In this document: positions 1 to 6,270 of the stretch, one piece after another
Layout of the letters: each line of letters starts with the position of its first letter
How positions within the stretch are numbered: the stretch's first letter is position 1
Assembly (NCBI GenBank): GCA_946481625.1
Contig: CAMLOZ010000068.1
Coordinates: 1-10,430 of the forward strand
Source of the DNA: an uncultured Haloferula sp.
GTDB lineage: Bacteria > Verrucomicrobiota > Verrucomicrobiae > Verrucomicrobiales > Akkermansiaceae
Length of the DNA stretch: 10,430 nucleotides
Direction of reading: 5' to 3'
Translations under genes and position numbers: made by a program
Notes under the pieces: generated by a model
What the model was told of the DNA's origin: nothing
Seen by the model: only the letters and a program-made list of their open reading frames with translations
The model's database searches: none

Positions 1-25
1 TTATCGATTCGCATTTCGCCTTTTC

Positions 26-781
26 TTACTGATGTAAATGAGAAGACATTGTGATGGAGAATGGCGTGGTAGTTGTTCCCCCAAGCGTTTCCCACTCAAC
101 ATTGTCAGAATTATATCTTTGCATTACAGCTTTGAGCTGCCCGGTGAGCACGAAGGAGGCCGCCGATCCTGAAGCGGGTGTAACTTTAAGATCTACGAAT
201 TTAACCTCAAGGCGGTATCTCTCAGAGGCTGTCTGATATCCCGTGGAAATAGAACCGGAACTTGCCGAAACAACGCTGTCTGAGGGAGCCATGAGTCCGG
301 TTGTCGGATTGCAGCTGCCAGTAAATTTTCTCTTTTCGGTCTTCAATGAAACCGATGCAATGCCGTTTGGCGCACCATTTTTAGCAAATGTCCCGTAAAT
401 CTCTCCCTCATTGTCAACAGATGCACTGCCGGAATGTGGCGTCTTGCTCGCAAGCCAAAAGCTGAGCTTCGCCTTACACTCGCAATGAATTCCGTCCCCA
501 CCCTCAATTGGAAAGTTGTCGGCATGTTCGTAGTCAGCGCCAGCACCGGAAGGATGTGTTGTCGCAGTGCCGTTCACCGCCGGGCTGACTGACGAGATGT
601 CAAAAACAGCGCTCCCACCTTGTGCACAGGCGGTGTCGGTGGTAGATGTCCATGTGATCAATGATGCAACGGTAGCGCCGCCTATTCTCTTCAAAGCCAA
701 GCGACGTGGTATAGGCCTTCTCTCGCCGGCACCTTGATTAGAAGAATGGCAGAGCAGAATGGAGGGGCAGAAGGAGTTCAC
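26..781 (-). CDS. Exported orphan protein with Tat-like signal
   Basis: Not recognised as any known family. The 251-residue frame opens with GTG. Near its N-terminus it has a twin-arginine-like stretch (RRLALK, Arg26-Arg27) followed by a hydrophobic segment (about residues 34-44) and an ACA|Q-type cleavage site near residue 53, so export by Tat, or possibly Sec, is inferred. Starting instead at one of the TTG codons at residues 28 or 30 would leave an ordinary Sec-type signal, so the start is uncertain. The mature part is rich in Ser, Thr and Gly, with alternating hydrophobic residues suggesting beta structure, and has three cysteines (HCEC near 98-100, GSC near 156). Base composition is unusual: 61-120 is 43% GC by hand count, against about 73% in 1321-1380. 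That points to recent acquisition or weak constraint. It faces away from the rest of the window and has no operon partner here. Confidence 0.6.
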   Translation of the reverse strand: MNSFCPSILLCHSSNQGAGERRPIPRRLALKRIGGATVASLITWTSTTDTACAQGGSAVFDISSVSPAVNGTATTHPSGAGADYEHADNFPIEGGDGIHCECKAKLSFWLASKTPHSGSASVDNEGEIYGTFAKNGAPNGIASVSLKTEKRKFTGSCNPTTGLMAPSDSVVSASSGSISTGYQTASERYRLEVKFVDLKVTPASGSAASFVLTGQLKAVMQRYNSDNVEWETLGGTTTTPFSITMSSHLHQ

Positions 782-861
782 TTTTCATGATCAAATGTTA
801 TCTGTTTGGAAATCTGCCGCGACTGGCAAGAAGATTGTTCACCTTCTGGCGATATTTGAAC

Positions 862-955
862 GGGGTCAGTCCTTGAATTTTGCATTCATGGCCGGACCAG
901 GGCATGCCAAACGCGAAAACCATTCTCCCTGCTGCAAAATTCAAGGACCGACCCC
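862..955. repeat. REPIN/MITE-like inverted-repeat element
   Basis: Two 23-bp arms at 862-884 and 933-955 are inverted copies with a single mismatch (A868 against the complement of C949). The arm begins GGGGTCAGTCCTTGAATT. The 48-bp spacer carries a smaller inner pair, CAGGG at 898-902 and CCCTG at 927-931, so the whole unit can fold into one long hairpin. Arms of this type resemble, from memory, REP sequences mobilised by REP-associated Y1 tyrosine transposases (RAYT). No transposase is present here, so the element would be non-autonomous. The element and its flanks fill the gene-free gap 782-1009. A degenerate single half occurs at 6166-6184. Confidence 0.75.
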
Positions 956-1009
956 ATCCAAGGCTTTTGAGCGGGATGGTTGTCGGGCATCGCGATTCAC
1001 ACGACTCCC

Positions 1010-1597
1010 ATGAAGACCCAGTACTACACGGCGGCCAGCCTCGACGGCTTCATTGCCACGGAAGACGATTCGCTCGACTGGCTGTTTCCGCTCGGCGATA
1101 TCAACGAGACGGGTTACCCGGCTTTCATCGCGGAGGTGGGCGCGCTGGCGATGGGGGCATCCACTTACGAATGGATGTTGCGCCACGCGGAGACGGTCGC
1201 GGCCGAGACGGGCTCGGCTTGGCCGTATGTGCAGCCGGCGTGGGTGTTTACCCACCGGAGCCTGCCGGGCATCCCGGGAGCGGATCTGCGTTTCGTGCGC
1301 GGGGATGTGCGCCCGGTGCATGCGGCGATGCGGGCGGCGGCGGGCGGGAAGAACCTGTGGGTGGTGGGCGGTGGTGATCTGGCGGGGCAGTTCCACGATG
1401 CGGGGCTGCTGGACGAGGTGATCGTGCAGGTGGGCTCGGTGACCTTGGGCAGGGGCAAGCCGCTCTTTCCGCGGCGGCTCACTCGTCCGCCGCTTCGTTT
1501 GATCTCGGCCAAGCAAATGGGCGAGGGCTTCGCCGAACTGCGCTACGAGGTGCCCAAGGGGAGCGCTGACGGGATGGTGCCGGCGGCTTCGGTGTGA
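1010..1597 (+). CDS. Dihydrofolate reductase family protein (RibD C-terminal domain)
   Basis: This 195-residue protein belongs to the DHFR-like/RibD-C reductase family (COG0262 type), a single-domain cytoplasmic NAD(P)H-binding fold. The N-terminal strand and turn YYTAASLDGFIA (residues 5-16) are the family signature. VVGGGDLAGQF (118-128) is the glycine-rich nucleotide-binding turn, and LLDEVIVQVGSVTLGRGKPLF (133-153) is the usual C-terminal strand-turn. Length fits the stand-alone family (about 170-200). The ATG at 1010 is chosen because the family begins almost directly with the first strand. An in-frame TTG at 980 would add ten residues with no family match. The true substrate of such homologues is generally unknown, and dihydrofolate should not be assumed. 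One base separates its stop from the next start, so it is probably co-transcribed with the CWC protein behind it. Confidence 0.88.
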   Translation: MKTQYYTAASLDGFIATEDDSLDWLFPLGDINETGYPAFIAEVGALAMGASTYEWMLRHAETVAAETGSAWPYVQPAWVFTHRSLPGIPGADLRFVRGDVRPVHAAMRAAAGGKNLWVVGGGDLAGQFHDAGLLDEVIVQVGSVTLGRGKPLFPRRLTRPPLRLISAKQMGEGFAELRYEVPKGSADGMVPAASV

Positions 1598-1598
1598 T

Positions 1599-1847
1599 AT
1601 GCTTGATGGAGTGATGGACGAGCGATTGCGCGGGCAACCTTTACCGGCTCCGGTTTGCCCGCTCTGCGGTGGGGCGAATGAGTGTGCGGTGGCAGCGTCG
1701 GGGGATTTCAACACGCCGTGTTGGTGCCGAGACGTGGTCTTCACCGCGGAGGTCTTGGACGCCGTGCCCGGGGAGATGAAGGGACGGGTGTGTATCTGTC
1801 GAAGCTGCGCGGAGGCAGCCCGGCGTGACCTGGGCAGAAAGTCATGA
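1599..1847 (+). CDS. Cysteine-rich CWC family protein, copy A
   Basis: A small (82-residue) protein of the cysteine-rich CWC family. Cysteines lie at 20, 23, 29, 41, 43, 65, 67 and 70, in the order CPLCG...NEC...PCWC...CICRSC, which would suit binding of one or two metal ions, probably zinc. The family has no settled function that I know of. The first ATG at 1599 directly follows the DHFR-family stop. A second in-frame ATG at 1614 (residue 6) is equally possible, since the first 17 residues are not conserved. The gene is a paralogue of 5934-6179: over the core, from the first CPLC to CAEAA, 45 of 55 residues match by hand alignment. Likely expressed from the upstream reductase gene by translational coupling. 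Its end converges on the hydrolase gene with 37 bp between the stops. Confidence 0.85.
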   Translation: MLDGVMDERLRGQPLPAPVCPLCGGANECAVAASGDFNTPCWCRDVVFTAEVLDAVPGEMKGRVCICRSCAEAARRDLGRKS

Positions 1848-1884
1848 CCGCGGGATGGACAAGCGCGGGTGGAGAGGGCCGGCG

Positions 1885-3198
1885 TCAGTCGGCGGGTTCC
1901 AGGATCTCGAGTTGATAGAACTGGCTCGCTTGGCCGGGGGTCGCGGGCAGGGCGATGTCGCCGTCCATGGGCTCGATGGTTTCGATCAGGGTCCAGCCGG
2001 CGAGGTTGGGTGATTTCCTGACCTGGTAGCCGAGCAGTTCATCGGCATCCCAGTGGAGGCGTTGGGCGGGGCTGCCGGGGGATTCCAGGGTCGGCACGCC
2101 GCGGCCCTCCCGCGCGTCCCGGACTGCATGGAGGAAGCGGTCCCATTTCTTCAAGGGCAGGGCGTTGTCCGTGTTGAGGACATCGCCGCCATAGAGTTCC
2201 ACGTAGGTCGAGCCGTAGTTCCTCCAGGCATGGCGGATCCCGGTGATCGGGGTGCCGCTGGCAATCTCCGGCGGCACCGGGTCCCCCGGCTTGAGGGTCC
2301 AGGGGCGCAGTGCCTGGAACATGATGTAGGTTTCCGAGGACGCGGCGTGGAGCAGGAAGCCGAGGGTGTCGGTCCGGGGGCCGGCATCGCTCAGGGTTTC
2401 CTGGAAGTAGCCGAGGGCAGGTTTGCCCGGGACGTTGAATTCCGTCTGCAGCCGTTCGAGGACCGCCTCGTCCATCGGGACTCCTGCTTCGTTGTCGTCC
2501 ATCCGGAAGAGCGCGAGGAAGCCGTGTTTGTTAGAGAATGCGGTCCGGTTGATCGAGACGGCATCGACGACCGACTGAATGAACTTCGCGCGCGTGTAGT
2601 CGGGATGGCTGACCAGCGTGTCCGATAGTTCGCGCAGGCCTTGTAAGCCCACGATGGAGGCGTCCACGGATTCGAGGACAGGATGATCGGCGATCCGCCA
2701 GGCGGTGCCCGGGACCGGGTGGTCTGCCAGATGGGTGATCATCGCCTGATAAGCGGCGAGCGTGCGCGGGTCCCAAGGCAGGGGCTGGATGCCGCCCTGG
2801 GTGGGGTGGGGATTGGTCCATGTGGTGATGCCGGGCGGATCGAGGAGGTAGGCCGGTGCCTTGTGGATGAAGATTTCCAAGGTCATCTTCTTGCCCCGCG
2901 ACCGCAGGTCCTCGAGCGCGGTGTCCATGCGGGAGAAGTCGTATTGCGGGGCCTGCGTGGCGGCGTTCCAGGTCTCGATGTCGCTCCATGGAATCCGCAG
3001 CGTGTAGCCGGAAACGTGGTCGAGATCGAATTTCGCGATCTCCCCCGGGACGTTATGGGTATCGCCGATGACGTAGATCCCCGCCGGGCCTGCCGGAGCG
3101 GCGGCGGCCGGCCCGGCTAACAGAATGGCAGCCGCATGGACGAGGCGGAACGTTCGCTTGCCGCGGGGAGGGAGGGGGCGGAGAGATGGCTCCAGCAT
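1885..3198 (-). CDS. Secreted glycoside-hydrolase-like protein, TIM-barrel type
   Basis: 437 residues. The N-terminus has a basic region (RGKRTFR, 12-18), a hydrophobic core (LVHAAAILLAGPAAAA) and an Ala-rich cleavage region near 34, so a Sec signal peptide and secretion are likely. The body reads like a (beta/alpha)8 glycosidase: GYTLRIPWSDIE at 64-75, the 'YDFSRMDTALEDLRSRGKKMTLEIF' helix-strand step at about 86-110, and Trp- and Pro-rich loops (TTWTNPHP). I cannot assign a GH family or catalytic pair with confidence. The last ~55 residues (LLGYQVRKSPNLAGW...ASQFYQLEI) match a short beta-rich C-terminal tail common on secreted verrucomicrobial proteins. ATG at 3198 has AAGG a few bases upstream on the coding strand. 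It is transcribed alone, convergent with the CWC gene and divergent from the gene at 3545. Confidence 0.7.
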   Translation of the reverse strand: MLEPSLRPLPPRGKRTFRLVHAAAILLAGPAAAAPAGPAGIYVIGDTHNVPGEIAKFDLDHVSGYTLRIPWSDIETWNAATQAPQYDFSRMDTALEDLRSRGKKMTLEIFIHKAPAYLLDPPGITTWTNPHPTQGGIQPLPWDPRTLAAYQAMITHLADHPVPGTAWRIADHPVLESVDASIVGLQGLRELSDTLVSHPDYTRAKFIQSVVDAVSINRTAFSNKHGFLALFRMDDNEAGVPMDEAVLERLQTEFNVPGKPALGYFQETLSDAGPRTDTLGFLLHAASSETYIMFQALRPWTLKPGDPVPPEIASGTPITGIRHAWRNYGSTYVELYGGDVLNTDNALPLKKWDRFLHAVRDAREGRGVPTLESPGSPAQRLHWDADELLGYQVRKSPNLAGWTLIETIEPMDGDIALPATPGQASQFYQLEILEPAD

Positions 3199-3544
3199 GT
3201 TGCCTTGGGAAACTCCGGGCGGGGCGCTTGGTTGCGCGGCTTGGAAGGGCGCTTGTCCAGCGGAAGGCCGGGCGCTCCCTTTTCCCGGGCCACCATCCGC
3301 CGGACATCTCAGAGACGTCCCTGCCTTCGTGAGGCGGGAGATGGAGAGACATGTCCCGTCGCTTCCGCGTTCTCACGGATGCGCCTACGGTGAGGATATG
3401 TGGCGACCGGAGGGTTCGAGGGAGCCGTGATTGGTTGGAATCGCAATCGGCGCTGACCCCGCCCACCAGCCATTACCTGTCCTAACAATTCAGGGGACGC
3501 TTCGGCTTGCTTCGCTGCCTGAGGCTTGGCATGCTCCAGAATCG
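3199..3544. other. Gene-free divergent intergenic region
   Basis: About 350 bp between the divergent genes starting at 3198 (minus) and 3545 (plus). It must hold the promoters of both. I see no convincing sigma-70 boxes. The only structure noticed is an imperfect inverted repeat at 3302-3320 (GGACATCTC / AGAGACGTCC). Frames crossing this stretch show no family features and were not called as genes. Confidence 0.4.
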
Positions 3545-4885
3545 ATGGCTATCATGCCCAGCAAACGATCGATACTCCTGGGTGCCGGCACGATCTTGCT
3601 TCTTGCACTTGGCGGCTTGGTGGCCAGGCAGGGGCTTGGGACTCGATCCGATGCCTCCGGGCGGGACCGCGGGGAGGCCGGTCAACGGTCAGCCCAAGCA
3701 GCGGCGAAATCCGATAGCGCTCGCAACAAGTCGGCCCGCTCCGAGCGGGAGCTCCAGCAACTGGCGGACAAGTGGTATCGGGAGATTCTGGAGAAGCATC
3801 CGGAGCTGGCCTTGAAGTTCAAGGACGTGCCCGATGACCGGAACGGTTTCCTGCAGCTCCTGAACTTCACGGACCGCTTCGGCGAGTATGGCGGAAAGGG
3901 CCTGCCGCTGCCTGAAGAGATCCGCGCCATGTTCGATGGCAAGCAGCCGTGGGATGCCGCGGCGATGGCGAAGTGGCTGGAGGAAAACCGGGCGCTCTTC
4001 GACGAGATCCTCGCGATCGGCCTGCTGCCGGATCAATCGGTGAAGGGCATCGATATGGACCGCCTCAAGTTTTTCGGCGCCCGCCTTCCCCACGATTGCA
4101 CCCGGCTCCTGCTCGCCCATGCCCGCGTGGCCATGGAGAGCGGCGATGAAGCGGGCGCGCTGCAGAGCACCCGGGCGGCGCTTGGCATCTCCGGTCACAT
4201 GGACCGCATCGAGATGCCCTCCCTGCTTTCGGAGACCGTCGCCCTGCTGGTCCGCCAGTCCGTGCGCAAAGCCATCTTCGATCACCTGATCGTCGCGGAG
4301 GGCTCGGACTTCGCGGCATGGCAAGATCTTCTCACCCGCGATCAGGACACGCCCGCCGATCTCGCGCGGGTCTTCCTCGGCGAGTGGCATCACAGCACCC
4401 GCAGCTTCCTGCTCCCGGGCCTTCTCGGTGATCCCCGTTCCCTGCCGATGCTGCTCGACAATTCCGGCAGGGAAGCGGACCCCCTGAGGAAGATCAATGA
4501 CCCGGACGCGGTGCTGGCGGCTCAGATCGCTTACTACACGCAGATCACCGCGCGGATGAAGGAATCAGCCATCGGCAATATCCCGGGGCTCTCCGCAAAC
4601 CCGCCCGATACCACGGGGCTCTCGGAGGATGGTGCCGCGATGCTGGACATGCTCTTCAAAGGCTCGACGGCATGGTCGAAAGGCTGGACCCGGACCCAAA
4701 CCGATGCGGCCATCCTCAATGCCGCGCTTCAAGCCGCCAGCGGTGGCGAGATTCCCCTCGAGCCCTACACCGGGAAACCTTTCGTCATCGATCAGGAGGC
4801 GGGCACGATCCGTGTCCCGGATGATCCGTGGTTCGAAGGCATGGACTACAAGCCCGTGAAGATCCCGGTGCTCAAGCAACGCTGA
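3545..4885 (+). CDS. Membrane-anchored conserved-type hypothetical protein
   Basis: Not assigned to a named family. From the ATG at 3545 the protein is 446 residues. A start at the ATG three codons later (3554) is equally good. The longer frame opening upstream at 3431 adds 38 residues with no signal-like character and was not chosen. The N-terminus (MPSKRSILLGAGTILLLALGGLVARQ) is a signal anchor or signal peptide, followed by a charged Ser/Ala/Arg linker and a helical region beginning SERELQQLADKWYREILEKHPELALKF. The centre is helix-rich (LLLAHARVAMESGDEAGALQSTRAAL looks like a TPR-type helical pair). Near the C-terminus, GGEIPLEPYTGKPFVID resembles the 'PxDPFTGKPL' motif found near the ends of many planctomycete and verrucomicrobial envelope proteins. 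Location is probably the periplasm or inner membrane. Confidence 0.7.
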   Translation: MAIMPSKRSILLGAGTILLLALGGLVARQGLGTRSDASGRDRGEAGQRSAQAAAKSDSARNKSARSERELQQLADKWYREILEKHPELALKFKDVPDDRNGFLQLLNFTDRFGEYGGKGLPLPEEIRAMFDGKQPWDAAAMAKWLEENRALFDEILAIGLLPDQSVKGIDMDRLKFFGARLPHDCTRLLLAHARVAMESGDEAGALQSTRAALGISGHMDRIEMPSLLSETVALLVRQSVRKAIFDHLIVAEGSDFAAWQDLLTRDQDTPADLARVFLGEWHHSTRSFLLPGLLGDPRSLPMLLDNSGREADPLRKINDPDAVLAAQIAYYTQITARMKESAIGNIPGLSANPPDTTGLSEDGAAMLDMLFKGSTAWSKGWTRTQTDAAILNAALQAASGGEIPLEPYTGKPFVIDQEAGTIRVPDDPWFEGMDYKPVKIPVLKQR

Positions 4886-4895
4886 TCCGCATTGC

Positions 4896-5093
4896 ACGAG
4901 CGAGCTGGAGGAGGTGGTGGTGGCCGGCGAGGTGGCTTACACGCGGTGCCGGGATGCCTTGTCCGCGACCCCGCGGGGGGGAGGAGATGCGATGCAGCTC
5001 GCCGGGTATCGGATCACGATTTATCGCAAGCAGCCCGATGGCCGTTGGCTCCTGGCCCGCGATGCCCATACCTTGGCGCCGGTGGAGAAGTGA
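4896..5093 (+). pseudogene. C-terminal remnant of a DUF4440/SnoaL-like gene
   Basis: Translation of this frame gives 65 residues that read as the second half of a SnoaL-like NTF2-fold protein (DUF4440, SgcJ/EcaC type): TSELEEVVVAGEVAYTRCR, an LSATPRGGGDAMQLAGY strand pair, then IYRKQPDGRWLLARDAHTL, the highly typical final hairpin, and a TGA at 5091. Full family members run about 120-150 residues. The N-terminal helices and first strand are absent, and the homology begins only ten bases after the stop of the preceding gene. There is no plausible start codon at the edge of the homology; the earliest in-frame starts are GTG codons at 4914-4920 inside it. I infer a 5'-truncated, dead gene whose front half was lost by deletion at about 4886-4896. 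Confidence 0.7.
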
Positions 5094-5153
5094 TGGCGAG
5101 GTGACACGCGAGGATGGCTGCCGGGATGAGAAGGAAGTCGGCCTTCCACTCCC

Positions 5154-5200
5154 AGGAGGGTCTGGTTACCATGGTTCGGCGACACGATGCCATGGTATGA
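5154..5200 (+). promoter_or_regulatory. Possible leader: strong SD, 9-codon ORF and start-codon hairpin
   Basis: AGGAGG at 5154-5159 is the strongest ribosome-binding sequence noticed in the window. It lies 11 bases before ATG 5171, which opens a nine-codon frame (MVRRHDAMV) ending in TGA at 5198-5200. That frame overlaps, in another phase, the start at 5187 of the zinc-ribbon gene, which is too far (27 bases) from the SD to use it directly. TACCATGG at 5167-5174 and CCATGGTA at 5190-5197 are perfect inverted arms around a 15-base loop containing the 5187 start. A translational switch or coupling is only an inference, because the repeat is short and CCATGG is self-palindromic. Confidence 0.25.
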
Positions 5201-5444
5201 AGATCACAGACTCTTGATTATGGACGGCGCGGGAGAGGAGATCCCGGCAGACGCGTTTGGCAACAATGTAGCATTCTTGTGTGAGGGATGCGGTCATCCG
5301 GTTCTCGCGACCGCACTTGAGAACCAAAGAGGATCCGACGAGGAGCATCCTGCTACTTGCAGAGGCTGCGGCACATCCTACTTCCTCGATGTGCGTTCCC
5401 ATGCGGAGAAGCTGTACATCCATACCTTGCCAAGGGTGCTTTAG
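5187..5444 (+). CDS. Small zinc-ribbon-like protein
   Basis: Unrecognised 85-residue cytoplasmic protein with two CxxC knuckles: C32-EG-C35 (LCEGCGHPVL) and C58-RG-C61 (TCRGCGTSYFLD), 22 residues apart. This is the spacing and local sequence of a rubredoxin-like zinc ribbon, so it probably binds one zinc and may contact nucleic acid or another protein. There are no membrane segments or signal peptide. ATG 5187 is the first in-frame start. A later ATG (residue 12, 5220) would also keep both knuckles, and neither has a well-spaced SD. It lies 48 bp before the Rid gene in the same direction and could be co-transcribed with it. Base composition is a little lower in GC than in the genes around it. 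No known family is claimed. Confidence 0.55.
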   Translation: MPWYEDHRLLIMDGAGEEIPADAFGNNVAFLCEGCGHPVLATALENQRGSDEEHPATCRGCGTSYFLDVRSHAEKLYIHTLPRVL

Positions 5445-5492
5445 CCCGTCCCTTGACTCGGCGGAAACCGCGACGATCTAAGGGCACTTACC

Positions 5493-5933
5493 ATGAGCAC
5501 CCGCAAGGCGATCTTTCCGGCAAATCCTCACGCGCTCTACAAGGAGCATGGCTATTCTCCCGCGATCGCGTCCGGCGATCTGCTATTCGTCTCGGGGATG
5601 GTCGGTGCTCGTCAGGACGGCTCGCCGGAGCCGGACTTGGAGGCGCAGGTCCAGCTCGCGTTCGAAAATCTGGAGGGCGTGCTTGCGGCGGCGGGCGGAG
5701 GCTTCGACGACGTGGTGGACCTGACCTTTTTCATGATCGATCCCGAGGCAAGCGTGGGCTTCGTGCTGGAGGGGATGAAGAAGGCTTTCCCCCGCGAGCC
5801 GCTGCCGAACGTGACGGCGGTCGGCGTGAATTGGCTGGCGGGCTTCCAAGTGGAGATCAAGGTCATCGCCCGGATCCCGTCCAGCGGTCCGGGCGGCGCG
5901 GGCGTTCGGAGCGTGGGAAGCGGTGCGGTTTGA
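5493..5933 (+). CDS. Rid family protein (YjgF/YER057c/UK114), Arg-less subgroup
   Basis: 146 residues with the chorismate-mutase-like Rid fold: GYSPAIASGDLLFVSGMVG (20-38) is the strand and turn at the trimer interface, QVQLAFENLEGVLAAAGGGFDDVVDLTFFM (52-81) the conserved helix and strand, and FQVEIKVIARIP (118-129) the C-terminal strand. Family members hydrolyse reactive enamines/imines from PLP enzymes or act in catabolic pathways. Aligning the C-terminus with E. coli RidA puts Asn106 (PLPNVTAV) where RidA has catalytic Arg105, so imine deaminase activity of the RidA kind is not expected. Rid subgroups without this Arg are known but poorly understood. The C-terminal tail after residue 130 (Gly/Ser-rich) extends beyond the usual ~130. 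AAGG at 5480-5483, nine bases before the ATG, is a fair SD. Its TGA abuts the next ATG with no gap. Confidence 0.88.
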   Translation: MSTRKAIFPANPHALYKEHGYSPAIASGDLLFVSGMVGARQDGSPEPDLEAQVQLAFENLEGVLAAAGGGFDDVVDLTFFMIDPEASVGFVLEGMKKAFPREPLPNVTAVGVNWLAGFQVEIKVIARIPSSGPGGAGVRSVGSGAV

Positions 5934-6179
5934 ATGGCAGGCGGAGACGCGATGGACCCCGGCCCCCTTCAACCCCCGTTGCGGAATCCGCTCTGTCCGC
6001 TCTGCGGGGCGGCGAACCACTGTGCGGTGGCGGCATCCTGTGATTTCAACACGCCGTGCTGGTGCCGTGAGGTGGTTTTCACGGCGGAGTTGCTCGCCTC
6101 CGTGCGCGATGAGATGAAGGGACGGGCGTGTATCTGTCGATCCTGTGCCGAGGCGGCCTTGAAAAGGGGCAGTCCTTGA
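5934..6179 (+). CDS. Cysteine-rich CWC family protein, copy B
   Basis: 81-residue CWC-family protein, paralogous to 1599-1847. Cysteines lie at 21, 24, 30, 36, 42, 44, 66, 68 and 71. Cys36 is an extra one, replacing a Gly in copy A (VAASCDFN against VAASGDFN). The metal-binding pattern CPLCG...PCWC...CICRSC is intact. The ATG at 5934 directly follows the Rid gene's TGA, so translation is very probably coupled. A second ATG at 5952 (residue 7) is possible, and the first 18 residues are not conserved with copy A. The DNA is also closely similar (for example ATTTCAACACGCCGTG is identical in both), implying fairly recent duplication. The stop codon falls inside a degenerate REP-like half site (6166-6184), which may have replaced the original 3' end. 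Confidence 0.84.
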   Translation: MAGGDAMDPGPLQPPLRNPLCPLCGAANHCAVAASCDFNTPCWCREVVFTAELLASVRDEMKGRACICRSCAEAALKRGSP

Positions 6180-6184
6180 ATCTT
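6166..6184 (+). repeat. Degenerate REP-like half site
   Basis: GGGGCAGTCCTTGAATCTT matches the arm of the inverted-repeat element at 862-955 except for one deleted base (T after GGGG) and a T-to-C change. No matching inverted partner is visible within the following 150 bp. It supplies the last codons and stop of CWC copy B. Confidence 0.5.
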
Positions 6185-6270
6185 CCTGCGGCACATGGCT
6201 CGTGCGGGCCGCCCTTGCAGCTTGATCGGCGGGTGGATCTGCGGCTTGTTTGGAAAAGCCAGCTTGGACG

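Noticed and set aside
941..1744. 267-codon minus-strand frame opposite the DHFR-family gene
   Set aside because: His/Arg-rich antisense shadow, no recognisable domain.
4892..5104. 70-codon plus frame after the envelope gene
   Set aside because: Gly/Arg-rich; the neighbouring frame carries the DUF4440 homology.
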